From: Myroides fluvii
GTDB lineage: Bacteria; Bacteroidota; Bacteroidia; Flavobacteriales; Flavobacteriaceae
Length of the DNA stretch: 64,000 bases
Assembly: GCF_009792295.1 (NCBI RefSeq)
Contig: NZ_CP039934.1
Span: 1,818,501-1,882,500, forward strand
Direction of reading: 5' to 3'
Shown here: piece by piece, positions 28,577-38,438 of the stretch
How the letters are laid out: each line of letters begins with the position of its first letter
How positions within the stretch are numbered: position 1 is the stretch's first letter
Position numbers and translations under genes: made by a program
The notes under the pieces: generated by a model
What the model saw: the letters and a program-made list of their open reading frames with translations, nothing else
Told to the model about the DNA's origin: nothing
Databases searched by the model: none

Positions 28577-29314
28577 ATGAAAAAGTTGTGGAAGAAAATA
28601 AAATGGTCAGACTTGCGCATTTTGATGATGCTAGGAGCCTTATTGTTTTTGTATTCTTTTAGCAATGACCGAAGTACACATCGTAATTTAAAAGGAGTAG
28701 ATATTATTTTTAAAGGAGAAGAGACGCATTTTGTAACCTCTAGTGATGTAAAAAAAATTGTTGCAGATAAAAGTGGAAATATTACAGCTCAGGATCGATC
28801 AACAGTAGATTTAAGTACTTTAGAAAAAGGAGTATTAGAGAATAAACTGATTAGAGAAGCAGAGGTGTATGTGACCATTGACGGTGTTTTAAAAGTTGAA
28901 GTCAATCAAAAAAAGGCGATCGGGCGTGTAGTAGGAGAAGCAGAATCCTATTATTTAGATGAAGACGGCCATCGAATGCCGTTGTCAGAGAACTACGCAG
29001 AGCGCGTAATTTTGGTTGAAGGAACGATTAAAAAGGAAACACAAAATGAATTAAAACACATGTTGGACGTGATTAATGCCGATGCGTTTTTAAAACAAGA
29101 AATCACCGGAATTAGCATTCAGCCCAATGAGGTGATTTATCTGAAAAGTCGAGTGAATACATTTGAAATTCTATTTGGAAGTTTTAACGAAATAGAGCGA
29201 AAATTGATGAACTATAAAGCTTTTATGCAATATGCAATCAATGAGAATATAGAAATAGATAGTTATAAAAAGATCAATCTGAAATTTACCCAACAAGTGG
29301 TGTGTTCAAAATAA
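28577..29314 (+). CDS. ftsQ: cell division protein FtsQ
   Basis: 245 residues with a basic N-terminus, a single transmembrane helix (about residues 15-32) and a periplasmic POTRA-like region opening with LKGVDIIFKGEETHFVTSSDV. The topology and its place between murC and ftsA identify FtsQ, although sequence conservation is weak. Its end overlaps no start; ftsA begins nine bases later. Confidence 0.87.
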   Translation: MKKLWKKIKWSDLRILMMLGALLFLYSFSNDRSTHRNLKGVDIIFKGEETHFVTSSDVKKIVADKSGNITAQDRSTVDLSTLEKGVLENKLIREAEVYVTIDGVLKVEVNQKKAIGRVVGEAESYYLDEDGHRMPLSENYAERVILVEGTIKKETQNELKHMLDVINADAFLKQEITGISIQPNEVIYLKSRVNTFEILFGSFNEIERKLMNYKAFMQYAINENIEIDSYKKINLKFTQQVVCSK

Positions 29315-29322
29315 AATTGAGT

Positions 29323-30762
29323 ATGGAAAAAGAAAATATAGCTGTTGGTTTAGACATTGGGACAACAAAGATTGTCGCAATGATTGGTAAAAAGAATGAA
29401 TACGGAAAGCTCGAAATCTTAGGTTTGGGAAAAGCAAAGAGTTTGGGTGTGAAAAGAGGAGTGGTGAACAATATTACACAAACGATTCAATCCATTCAAC
29501 ATGCGGTAGCAGATGCAGAAACTCAAGCGGGTTACAAGATTAAAAATGTTGTTGTGGGTATTGCTGGTCAACATATCAGAAGTATTCAACACAGTGATTA
29601 TATTAGTCGTCCAAACCCTGATGAGGTAATTGGAGATAAGGATATCGAACAATTGATCAATCAGGTGCAGAAATTGAGTATGTTGCCAGGAGAGGAGATT
29701 ATTCACGTTTTGCCACAAGAGTTTAAAATTGATGGAGAACCGGGAATTAAAGAACCGGTTGGAATGTATGGTAGTCGTTTAGAGGCAACCTTTCACGTGG
29801 TAGTAGGACAAGCAGCTTTGATTAAAAACGCAGGGCGTTGTATTAAAGATGCAGGACTTGAACTAGCGGGAATTACCTTAGAGCCTTTAGCATCAGCAGA
29901 GGCAGTACTGAGTCAAGAAGAAAAAGAAGCCGGTGTGGCTTTAATCGATATAGGAGGTGGTACGACGGATTTGGCCATTTTTAAAGATGGAATTATCCGC
30001 CATACGGCAGTGGTTCCTTTCGGAGGAAATGTGATTACAGAAGATATCAAAGAAGGATGTTCGATTATTGAACGTCAAGCAGAAATTCTAAAAGTAAAAT
30101 TTGGTTCGGCATGGCCAGGGGAAAACAAAGACAATGAAATTGTTTCTATCCCAGGTTTACGAGGAAAAGAGCCTAAAGAAATTTCTTTAAAAAATCTTTC
30201 TAAGATTATAAATGCTCGTGTGGAAGAAATTGTGCAATTGGTTTTTTCAGAAATTAAAAGTTATGGATATGAAAATCCACAGAAAAAACTAATCGCCGGC
30301 ATTGTTTTAACAGGAGGAGGATCAGAGCTCAAACACATTAAACAATTGGTCGAATATATTACGGGAATTGATACCCGTATTGGATATCCAAATGAGCATT
30401 TAGCTGGGGATTCAAGTTTAGAAGTTTCTAGTCCATTATATGCAACGGGAGTTGGATTGGTCATGGAAAGCGAAAAACACCGAAAACAAGGTGCTGTTTC
30501 AGTAGAAGAATTAAAAGCTGTTGAAACGAGAACGGAATCAAAACCAGAGGAGAGAAAGGTCGTGTATACTTCTCCTACAGAAGAAGTGGTAAATACACCA
30601 AAAGAGCCTGTTGAGCGCGTGCATCAACCTCGTGTTGAAACGATCTCACAACCTGAGGAAGAAAAAAGAGAAGTGCAGCCAAGTACCGCTGATCGCTTTG
30701 AAAGTAGTTTCATCGGGAACTTTTTTAGAAAAATTAAAGAATTTATTGAAAAGCAAGAATAA
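29323..30762 (+). CDS. ftsA: cell division protein FtsA
   Basis: A 479-residue actin-like ATPase that tethers FtsZ to the membrane. It has phosphate-1 VGLDIGTTK at the N-terminus, the 1C-like SHS2 insert, phosphate-2 LIDIGGGTTDLAIF near residue 206, and the adenosine motif IVLTGGGSELK near residue 327. After about residue 385 a long charged linker ends in the amphipathic helix IGNFFRKIKEFIEKQE, the membrane-targeting sequence. The ATG at 29323 is preferred to an upstream GTG at 29302 because MEKENIAVGLDIG is family-typical. Confidence 0.95.
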   Translation: MEKENIAVGLDIGTTKIVAMIGKKNEYGKLEILGLGKAKSLGVKRGVVNNITQTIQSIQHAVADAETQAGYKIKNVVVGIAGQHIRSIQHSDYISRPNPDEVIGDKDIEQLINQVQKLSMLPGEEIIHVLPQEFKIDGEPGIKEPVGMYGSRLEATFHVVVGQAALIKNAGRCIKDAGLELAGITLEPLASAEAVLSQEEKEAGVALIDIGGGTTDLAIFKDGIIRHTAVVPFGGNVITEDIKEGCSIIERQAEILKVKFGSAWPGENKDNEIVSIPGLRGKEPKEISLKNLSKIINARVEEIVQLVFSEIKSYGYENPQKKLIAGIVLTGGGSELKHIKQLVEYITGIDTRIGYPNEHLAGDSSLEVSSPLYATGVGLVMESEKHRKQGAVSVEELKAVETRTESKPEERKVVYTSPTEEVVNTPKEPVERVHQPRVETISQPEEEKREVQPSTADRFESSFIGNFFRKIKEFIEKQE

Positions 30763-30777
30763 TAAAACGATACGTAT

Positions 30778-32826
30778 ATGGAGAATACAGATTTCGGAGG
30801 AATAAAGTTTGATATGCCTAAGAACCAATCAAACGTTATCAAGGTAATTGGTGTAGGTGGCGGAGGAAGTAACGCAATCAATCACATGTTTAAGCAGGGT
30901 ATTAAGGGAGTGGATTTCATCGTTTGTAATACGGATTCCCAAGCCTTAGAAAATAGCTCAGTTCCTAATAAAATTCAGTTGGGTGTTAATTTAACTGAAG
31001 GGTTAGGTGCGGGTGCAAATCCTGAAGTAGGACAACAATCTGCTTTAGAAAGTATAGAAGAAATTGAGAAAATGCTAGATACCAATACCAAGATGGTGTT
31101 CATCACCGCAGGTATGGGTGGAGGTACAGGAACAGGTGCTGCTCCTGTCATCGCACAACTATCAAAAGAAAGAGATATCTTAACGGTTGGTATCGTGACA
31201 ATTCCTTTCCAATTCGAAGGAAAAGTACGTCAAGAACAAGCGTTAAAAGGGGTTGATCGATTGAGAAAACAAGTGGATTCTCTCATCGTAATCAACAACA
31301 ATAAATTACGTGAAGTATATGGAAACTTAGGCTTTAAGGCAGGCTTCTCCAAAGCAGATGAGGTATTGTCAACTGCTGCCCGTGGTATCGCCGAAGTTAT
31401 TACGCACCATTATACGCAGAATATTGACTTGAAAGATGCGAAAACAGTATTGTCTGATAGCGGTACAGCTATTATGGGATCTGGTACTGCATCTGGAGAC
31501 AATAGAGCAAAAGATGCCATTATTGATGCGTTAGATTCTCCATTGCTGAATGACAATAAAATATCAGGTGCTAAAAACGTATTGTTGTTAATCGTTTCAG
31601 GTACAAATGAAATTACAATTGATGAAATTGGCGAGATCAATGATCACATCCAAACCGAAGCTGGACATAATGCAAATATCATTATGGGAGTTGGTGAAGA
31701 TGAATCATTAGGAGAGGCTATTTCTGTTACTATTATTGCTACGGGATTTAACTACGAGCAACAAAAAAGTATTGTAAATTCTGCTGAACCTCGAGTTATT
31801 ATTCACACTTTAGAAGAGGAACAAAAAGTAGTGCGCGATTTAACGCAAACTGCATCCGTATCTTCTTATGGATTTACGACTCCTGATCAACCTTTGCGCG
31901 TTTCTACTCCAGAAACAACCGAAGGGGCTGTAGAAAAAGAAGAAGTAAACTGCGAAGTAGAAACGAGAAAAGTATTCACCTTAGAGGATGATTACGAAGA
32001 AGGTGACGATGATGATGATTTCGGCGGACCAACAACACCCACACAACCATTAGGGGAAGTGGATGAGGTAGTATTCGAAAGAAAATCAATGGATGCATCG
32101 AATTTGGATGTATTCTTCGAAATCGTAACGCCTAAAACAGAGGAAAGAACGCAAGATCACCACCAAAATGATCCGATGGCATCGAAGCAAAAAGACATCA
32201 GAGATATTCAGGTAATTGATCCGGAGTTTGTCATCGTTACGCCTAAGAAACAAGAGGTAGCTGCACCTATTGTCTATCATTTTGATGAAGAATTAGCTGA
32301 AATGGAAGTGACTGCAGCTGAAGTAGTAGGTCATGCAAGTGAAGCAATGAATCAATCTTCAGCCAAAAAAGAAGAAGTAATTCGCTTTTCTTTGGAAGAC
32401 TATATGGATAAAGAAGAAGAATTAGCTTTAGCTAAACCTATAGTAAATCACAAAGAAGAAATTGCAGAAGAATTTAAATTCTCTGTGCGTGCGGAAGGTA
32501 TGCCCGTTGTAAATAAAGTAGAAGTAGAAGCTTCAACAGAAGATTATGACGAAATGAATCCTACAGAAATGAGCATTGAAGAATTCACGTTGAGAAGTAG
32601 AGCAGCAGAGCGTAGAAGAAAAATGAAAGACTTCAATTACAAATTCAACAACTCAACAGCTCATTATTCGGATTTGGAAAAAGAGCCAGCGTATAAGCGC
32701 TTAGGAGTTGATTTAGAAGATGTAAATGACGAAAGCAATAAATCTAGAATCTCCTTTGGTGTGGACGGAAATAACGACCCTAAATTGAGATCGAATAATT
32801 CGTTTTTACACGATAATGTAGACTAA
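30778..32826 (+). CDS. ftsZ: cell division protein FtsZ, with long C-terminal extension
   Basis: A 682-residue tubulin homologue that forms the division ring. The GTPase core (about residues 15-330) has IGVGGGGSNA, the signature GMGGGTGTGAAP near residue 112, and the NNNKL segment. A highly acidic, probably disordered region follows (DDYEEGDDDDDFGG), then a basic EFTLRSRAAERRRKMKDFNYKF segment near residue 600. Flavobacterial FtsZ proteins are generally long, near 650 residues. It closes the cluster and is followed by a terminator. Confidence 0.96.
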   Translation: MENTDFGGIKFDMPKNQSNVIKVIGVGGGGSNAINHMFKQGIKGVDFIVCNTDSQALENSSVPNKIQLGVNLTEGLGAGANPEVGQQSALESIEEIEKMLDTNTKMVFITAGMGGGTGTGAAPVIAQLSKERDILTVGIVTIPFQFEGKVRQEQALKGVDRLRKQVDSLIVINNNKLREVYGNLGFKAGFSKADEVLSTAARGIAEVITHHYTQNIDLKDAKTVLSDSGTAIMGSGTASGDNRAKDAIIDALDSPLLNDNKISGAKNVLLLIVSGTNEITIDEIGEINDHIQTEAGHNANIIMGVGEDESLGEAISVTIIATGFNYEQQKSIVNSAEPRVIIHTLEEEQKVVRDLTQTASVSSYGFTTPDQPLRVSTPETTEGAVEKEEVNCEVETRKVFTLEDDYEEGDDDDDFGGPTTPTQPLGEVDEVVFERKSMDASNLDVFFEIVTPKTEERTQDHHQNDPMASKQKDIRDIQVIDPEFVIVTPKKQEVAAPIVYHFDEELAEMEVTAAEVVGHASEAMNQSSAKKEEVIRFSLEDYMDKEEELALAKPIVNHKEEIAEEFKFSVRAEGMPVVNKVEVEASTEDYDEMNPTEMSIEEFTLRSRAAERRRKMKDFNYKFNNSTAHYSDLEKEPAYKRLGVDLEDVNDESNKSRISFGVDGNNDPKLRSNNSFLHDNVD

Positions 32827-32865
32827 AGAAAAATCCTAGTCTCTAGGCTCTCTCACTTATAATTT

Positions 32866-32903
32866 AAACAGTAGTAGACTTGGGTTTACTACTGTTTTTT
32901 TTT
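32866..32903 (+). terminator. terminator after ftsZ
   Basis: AAACAGTAGTA pairs with TACTACTGTTT across a ten-base loop and runs into nine T residues. Confidence 0.88.
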
Positions 32904-33128
32904 GCTTCTATTTTGTGGTAGGGATTTGAAATAACATGCGTTAGTTTTGAGTGAGGCAAGTAGTTTTCAATGTTAAAGGGACTACTTTAGTGTTAAATTC
33001 ATTATCCTATTCAAATATTTATGCGAATTGTTTAATAAATACCTTCTTTTATTTGGATGTGTTTTGTAATTTATTTTTACAACTACTTGGTTTACTGTAA
33101 ATTGTCGTCTCTTTTTTAATGTAAAATA
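32904..33128. other. intergenic region between the ftsZ terminator and the lipoprotein gene
   Basis: These bases are AT-rich. I see no gene, RNA or strong promoter box here. Together with the terminator they form the left boundary of the accessory island. Confidence 0.5.
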
Positions 33129-33847
33129 GTGACGATGAAAAAAATATACCCACTTTTTCTTTTAGTATGGATTTCTTGTATCTCGTGTTCTCAGCTTAGT
33201 CCAACCCTTGTGAAATCTAAATATACAGCTGATGAGATTCTTCGGAAGTTAGAATTTACTCAACTTTATACAGTACATGATAGTACGCCTGTTACCTTTG
33301 GTGAGAAAATAGTGAATAGTGCGGTTAATAAAGAAAAATTTATCGATACCCCCTGGGAAGGAGCTATAACAGGTAGAGAGTTTGTTATTGTGGAATATAC
33401 AGATCCCAAACAAAAGACTGAATGGGGCTATTTGTACCAAGTCTACCTTTGGAAGGATCGCTTCTTGCTTTTTTTGTTAATCGAGGAGATGGAATGGGGC
33501 AGAACTTGAGTTATAATGGTCAATCACAACCGTATTATCGCGTGAATTATTCCAGGGATGTCCATTTGTTTAAATACCCAACTTTAGTGAAACCCAATCA
33601 AATTTTGTGTCTGATGTATCTCAAAAAGGAAATTGTCGTAAACAAGGATAAGGTGAATGTTGTATCCTATGATTTTAAAGCAGATGAGAGTAAAGGTGTC
33701 GAATTGATCGCTCAAACAGAAGAACCCTATAAAGGAAGTATTCGAATCACCTATACAATTAAAGTAGTCGCTGATGATGCTTGGATTGTTGTCAATCAAA
33801 TGAAAGAAAGTTATCGCTTCAATTGTAATATAATCGAAGGAGGATGA
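33129..33847 (+). pseudogene. secreted lipoprotein gene split by a frameshift
   Basis: The first frame (33129-33509) opens with a signal peptide and lipobox CISCS and runs into WKDRFLLF. A second frame (open from 33422 to 33847) carries FFVNRGDGMGQNLSY onward to the stop. One extra T in the seven-T run at 33469-33475 would join them into a protein of about 239 residues. Either this copy lost a T, the ribosome slips by -1, or the sequence is wrong by one base. No family is recognised. It is convergent with the usher-like gene. Confidence 0.6.
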
Positions 33848-33885
33848 AAACAAAAAAATGCTTGTAGAAAGGTCTTTTGGGAATG

Positions 33886-36615
33886 TTAGAAACTGATAGC
33901 TTTAAATTTCTTGACTTGTACGTCTTTCGATTTGACTTGAATGTTGAAGTCAATGACTTGATTATTTGTCGTTGTAGTATTAACCTTAATGGTATTTTGG
34001 AGTACTTCTACTTGATTGGGTTGATCGGGATATACAGTTACTGTATAATCTCCTTTGGGTAAATAAAGCGAATATCGCCCTTCATCAGAGGTATAAGCGG
34101 TATAACTCTCACCTATATTATTTTGGGCAACCACGCGTTGACCTGCTAAGTTTTTATTTAATGTTACAGCATGTTCTGCGTATTCATAGTGGATCGATCC
34201 CGTTATGGTTGTTGTTTGCGTGAGGTAAATCACTTGAGATAAATTGGAATCTAAACTCAATTTTAAGGCATTCATAAACCAATGTTGATCATTTTGAACT
34301 TGAACGGTATAGGTACCTGCAGGTAACTTCTTGTAGTCAATGCTTCCATCGACATTGGTAATAAAAGCCTTTTGATTGATCGTTACCACGCGGTTACTTG
34401 CGGGTAATATATTTTGATTTTCATCCTGATAATAGACCAGTACGTTTAGGTTGTATAATTTTTCGTAGGCCTTATAAGGCGTTAATTGTTTAACGAGACC
34501 TACTTGAAAATAATTCGTTTGATTGGCAGCGGAAAATCCGCCATAATTGTTGTAATTACTGACATAAATATCAAAATCCTTTTTGAGTTTGTACTCTACA
34601 CGTGTATTGAATTGCCAAAAATCGCCACTTGTAGAGGTGTTATTGTAATACCCGCTTAACACAATACCTAATTGATTATTGAAAAAACGCTGTCTGTAGT
34701 TCCCCATAATCATGAGGTTGGTATAGGTGTGAATCACCTGCCAATCGTAATACGAAGCATTAATCAACTCACTTAAATTATTGTAGTTGTATTGATAACT
34801 CACACCTAGATCAAAATTCTTGTAATTTGCCCCTACATTGAGGCGATAGTGTAATCTTTCTTGAATTTCTGTTTGGGTGATATAATTACCCAAATCGATA
34901 GACGCATTGTACCCAAAGCCTTTAGCAAAATTACTTTGATGATAGGCCGCATGGAAACGAACCGCTTGGAGCTTTTCCATGGTCGCTGTTTGATAATTGA
35001 ATCGCTTCTCTTGTACATACTGCGGACTTACAAGTAGGGTACTCGAAGCCATGCGATAAGAATAACTCATCCCTAAGGCGTTGGATTGCTGTTGAGCATT
35101 AACGGAATTGGTGTAACTGTATTTCGGCGCATAATCGATAAAATGCTGAATTAGTCCTACACTGTGCTTACCCATATTCCTTCTAATGGTTGTTGCAGCC
35201 TGAGAAACCCCCTGGCGGACACCCGCATAATAGGGGCTGCTGTAGAAGCTGTTGTGTTGAATTTGATACTTCGTTAGGGTGGCATAAGCATTAAGTCCTA
35301 GAAATACGCCCAATTGACTCGTTTCATCTGTCTGAAGCACAGATCCTCCTTGGTTGAAATCAACTTGTAAGATTGGCTTGTTCCACAGCGCAAAAGAATT
35401 GTATTGCAATATTTTTTTCTCTCCATAGCGATGGTTGACATCATAGTAAAACTGAGCGTGTTTCCAGGCGTGTTTTTGCGATTGGAAACCCACCCAGGTA
35501 TTATATCCCACTGAGCGATCATTGGAGTCGCTAATTAAATATGTTTTGTCTAGATAGCCCGCTTGAATATAAAGGGAATCCTGAAGTTTAATTTGCGTTT
35601 GAACTCCGCGACCTTGCAAGGAAAATTCCCCCGATTGAAAAAGGTTACCTGCTTGTACTTGTATGTTTTTCGTTTGAAAATCCGCTAAAAAATGACGGAG
35701 ATTTACTTTGTTTTCTTTGTCCCAATGGATGAGATCCGCAGTTAAACCCAATTGACTGTGTTCCGAAAATTGTACGGTTCCACTTCCGATAAGTTGAGTG
35801 GCTGCCATTACATTTTTACCCATCACGCGATTGAGTTCAATCGAACTGCTGGGATTGTAAGAAGAGGCATACTGATTTTCGGCTCTATATCTTCGCTTGG
35901 ATTTTAGGGAACTTATACTATAGAGGGTACGGCCAATAAAATCGCCATTTTCATAGAGTAAGGTGGTACTAATATCAAAATCCTCTAATTTATAAGCCTC
36001 TTTGTTGATGTATTGTAGAAGAGTAACCAAGGTATCTTGGAAGGGGCGTATTGTAAAATTCAACGCCTCAGTACGCGTCTTGTTTAACTGGTTGGGTAAA
36101 GTAACAATATAGTGCACCTTTTCAGTTGTATTTCCTCTATTTTGAATAATCGCCTTGATGAGAATACTATCGCCAACTTGTCTAAATTGCAATTGACTGT
36201 CTGGATTAGTCAATAAAATTCTTCTGTTTTTCTGAATTAAAATAGGATGTTCTACCCAAGGAATGGCAGGGCCATGCAGTGGAATTAACTGCGCCTTTAT
36301 CGCTAGATCATTCGTTAGTGAACTACTTTGATCTACGTGTGCCAGGATGGGAATATACATCTTTTGTCCGGCAGGTAAACGCAAGGCTTTTGTCTTTGCA
36401 CTAGAAAGGGTAATAAAGGAGGAGTTCCCCTCAAGTTGCACATTTCCTACCCATTCCGATTGACCCAAGTTGGATATTTCGAGCGAAGGAGATACATGAC
36501 CTAATTCATCTGCCTGGGAGGCGACTGTAGTAAATTTTAAAAAAATAGAAGTTCCTTGCCCCCAACTAAAGGTGCAGAGAAAAAGGAAAAAAAAGACAAA
36601 ATACTTTTTAATCAT
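33886..36615 (-). CDS. usher-like outer-membrane barrel protein
   Basis: 909 residues. A signal peptide ends at WGQ (about 20). Two Ig-like domains follow (about 25-130 and 140-230). Residues 235-705 consist of many short alternating strands rich in Tyr, Gln and Asn, as in an outer-membrane barrel. Two Ig/SdrB-like domains end the protein (about 708-800 with DGSIDYKKLPAGTYTVQV, and 805-905 with SDEGRYSLYLPKGDYTVTV). This resembles a fimbrial usher: periplasmic N-domain, barrel, two C-terminal beta domains. I cannot confirm homology to FimD or CsuD. It is last in an operon with a chaperone and pilin-like genes; its ATG overlaps the preceding TAA. Confidence 0.6.
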   Translation of the reverse strand: MIKKYFVFFFLFLCTFSWGQGTSIFLKFTTVASQADELGHVSPSLEISNLGQSEWVGNVQLEGNSSFITLSSAKTKALRLPAGQKMYIPILAHVDQSSSLTNDLAIKAQLIPLHGPAIPWVEHPILIQKNRRILLTNPDSQLQFRQVGDSILIKAIIQNRGNTTEKVHYIVTLPNQLNKTRTEALNFTIRPFQDTLVTLLQYINKEAYKLEDFDISTTLLYENGDFIGRTLYSISSLKSKRRYRAENQYASSYNPSSSIELNRVMGKNVMAATQLIGSGTVQFSEHSQLGLTADLIHWDKENKVNLRHFLADFQTKNIQVQAGNLFQSGEFSLQGRGVQTQIKLQDSLYIQAGYLDKTYLISDSNDRSVGYNTWVGFQSQKHAWKHAQFYYDVNHRYGEKKILQYNSFALWNKPILQVDFNQGGSVLQTDETSQLGVFLGLNAYATLTKYQIQHNSFYSSPYYAGVRQGVSQAATTIRRNMGKHSVGLIQHFIDYAPKYSYTNSVNAQQQSNALGMSYSYRMASSTLLVSPQYVQEKRFNYQTATMEKLQAVRFHAAYHQSNFAKGFGYNASIDLGNYITQTEIQERLHYRLNVGANYKNFDLGVSYQYNYNNLSELINASYYDWQVIHTYTNLMIMGNYRQRFFNNQLGIVLSGYYNNTSTSGDFWQFNTRVEYKLKKDFDIYVSNYNNYGGFSAANQTNYFQVGLVKQLTPYKAYEKLYNLNVLVYYQDENQNILPASNRVVTINQKAFITNVDGSIDYKKLPAGTYTVQVQNDQHWFMNALKLSLDSNLSQVIYLTQTTTITGSIHYEYAEHAVTLNKNLAGQRVVAQNNIGESYTAYTSDEGRYSLYLPKGDYTVTVYPDQPNQVEVLQNTIKVNTTTTNNQVIDFNIQVKSKDVQVKKFKAISF

Positions 36616-37640
36616 TAATTCGGGACAATTATAAAGTAAAGATAGGTTTCATATCTTCCATTGGCTTGTTGAAGTTCGCGGGTATTGGGTGGAATACTAA
36701 GTTCCAAGTTGTATGACATGGATTGACTCCATCCAGGAAAGGAAGCAAGCGCTTGCTCTTGTGCGGATAGGGCTATTGGACCAAATAAGGTGACAGCAGC
36801 AGCATTACCACCTTCAATGCGGTTTAAGGTTGCTTTTAACTTTAATACCGAAACGGGAATACTATTCGTTAATGTTGTGTTGTATAGCAAGTGATCTGCG
36901 GTTTTTACTAAAATTTGGTGGCCTTGATAACTTCGAATATACAGCGCATTATTGATGGTAATCTTTTTTCCTTTGGCGATGTCCTCTGGCGAATCAAAAT
37001 TAAAAATAAATTCATTGGCTCCATTGCGCAATTCTGCGAGTTGATCCCCGTGATTTCCCACGTAGTTGATTTGAAATCGCGCAACACCTGGAGCAGAAGT
37101 TTTACGTGCCAGCAAGACATCTCTTCCCGAAGACGTATCATAGAGCGAAAATTCGTAGGTACTGCGGTAAATACCATTGGGAATAGTCAATACCTCTACT
37201 CCTCCTCGAATGGTTAAATCAAAAGATAAGGTGTAATAATTGCCTTCCGGTAGTGCGGTAGTGCTCTCTACAATGGTGCTTTCTTGAAACTTGCTCAACG
37301 GTAAATTTCGACCGATACTGCTAAAAGCCAATTGATTGAAATTTCCACTTTGTCTATTGAGACTAATGGCGGAATTCTCCGCAGGAACACTGTGATTTTC
37401 TGCTCGATAATCATCGAGTAAACGCACGGTAATTTTCCATTTGGCAGGTGCTTTAATGCCGTAGTTTCTTCTGAATTGTACGGAGATTTGTCGTTCTTCG
37501 CTCTTCCCAAATTTTAAATCATTGTAGGAATTTAATTGAAGCTGTCCGCCGTCATATACATTTAGGTCGTATTGGGCATACAACCCTTGACTTCCCAGTA
37601 AGAAAGCAAAAAGCAATACTATTTTATGTGTTAAACTCAT
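36615..37640 (-). CDS. two-domain pilin-like protein, putative tip adhesin
   Basis: 341 residues, secreted (signal ends at YAQ, about residue 23). The N-terminal domain runs to about 165 and ends in strand-like NGIYRSTYEFSLYD. The second domain (about 185-341) shares the internal DSPEDIAKGK motif and the ending GRYETYLYFIIVPN with the three small pilin-like proteins of the operon. Two beta domains, one pilin-like, is the layout of tip adhesins such as CsuE or FimH. It overlaps the chaperone gene by four bases and the usher-like gene by one, so all three are translationally coupled. Ligand unknown. Confidence 0.6.
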   Translation of the reverse strand: MSLTHKIVLLFAFLLGSQGLYAQYDLNVYDGGQLQLNSYNDLKFGKSEERQISVQFRRNYGIKAPAKWKITVRLLDDYRAENHSVPAENSAISLNRQSGNFNQLAFSSIGRNLPLSKFQESTIVESTTALPEGNYYTLSFDLTIRGGVEVLTIPNGIYRSTYEFSLYDTSSGRDVLLARKTSAPGVARFQINYVGNHGDQLAELRNGANEFIFNFDSPEDIAKGKKITINNALYIRSYQGHQILVKTADHLLYNTTLTNSIPVSVLKLKATLNRIEGGNAAAVTLFGPIALSAQEQALASFPGWSQSMSYNLELSIPPNTRELQQANGRYETYLYFIIVPN

Positions 37641-38428
37641 AAGGTAAAATCAAGCTCGGCTACTTTCACATTGTTTTCCTTGCCGTAGGTTAACTGAACA
37701 ATAAAGGTATGAGTTCCCGATGGTAAGTCTTGAGGTAAAACAAAAGACTGTTTTCTACTATCAAGGGGTAAACTGTAAAAATCAAGGGTACTAAGTGTGT
37801 GTTTAACCCCTGTTTGTTGATCAAAAATGGTGGCTGTGATTTTACCATCACTCCACAAAAGACCTGTATTTTCAAATGAAACATCAATAGCACGTTGTCC
37901 ATCGGCTGTTTTGTTTGGCTCTATATTGACAATGTCTACTGATTCTGTGTGATTGGGAAGGGCGTGATACACTTTCAATCCCATGCGAACTGTTACTTTA
38001 ATTGCGGCTCCATTCTCATCTACCGCGTTCCCTGGATTTAATTGAGTGAAAAATAGCATAGCCGTATGTACTGGAACAGCTGTGGCAAGTGTTGTAGGAA
38101 CATTTAAAATAACGTCCACTTCTTTTATTTCATTTGGTTCAATGACAAAATAAGAATTGGGCAATACCTGAATCCAATTTGCTGCTGAATTAGGTAAGGT
38201 ATTCATCTCTGCAATGTGATTACTTCCTTTTTCATCATAGTTCCAATCGCCCAAAGAAACACCCACTTCAACTGCTTTATCGTTGGGATTAGCAATGCGA
38301 ACTTTTTGCGTGGCAACCGTTCCTGCTGTATTTTTAAAATACATCTTTCCAGGTGAAATTGAGAGCCCTGCTTGTGCAAATGAAGCAATTGAACTTAAAA
38401 TAAAAAATAAAAAAAGTGTTTTTCTCAT
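37637..38428 (-). CDS. PapD-like periplasmic pilus chaperone
   Basis: 263 residues with a signal peptide ending at FAQ (about 19). Two beta-sandwich domains are visible. The N-terminal one opens with AGLSISPGKMYFKN and QKVRIANPNDKAVEV, and holds FVIEPNEIKEVDVIL and HTAMLFFTQLNP, matching strands of PapD-type chaperones including the edge strand that donates to subunits. The C-terminal domain (about 155-263) has ISFENTGLLWSDGKITA-like strands. It follows three pilin-like genes and precedes the two-domain and barrel genes. COG1470-like proteins of other function are the main alternative. Confidence 0.65.
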   Translation of the reverse strand: MRKTLFLFFILSSIASFAQAGLSISPGKMYFKNTAGTVATQKVRIANPNDKAVEVGVSLGDWNYDEKGSNHIAEMNTLPNSAANWIQVLPNSYFVIEPNEIKEVDVILNVPTTLATAVPVHTAMLFFTQLNPGNAVDENGAAIKVTVRMGLKVYHALPNHTESVDIVNIEPNKTADGQRAIDVSFENTGLLWSDGKITATIFDQQTGVKHTLSTLDFYSLPLDSRKQSFVLPQDLPSGTHTFIVQLTYGKENNVKVAELDFTL

Positions 38429-38438
38429 TGTAAATAAA

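Noticed and set aside
33422..33847. A separate gene starting with its own Met
   Set aside because: It has no signal peptide or good ribosome site and reads naturally as the continuation of the lipoprotein after a one-base shift.
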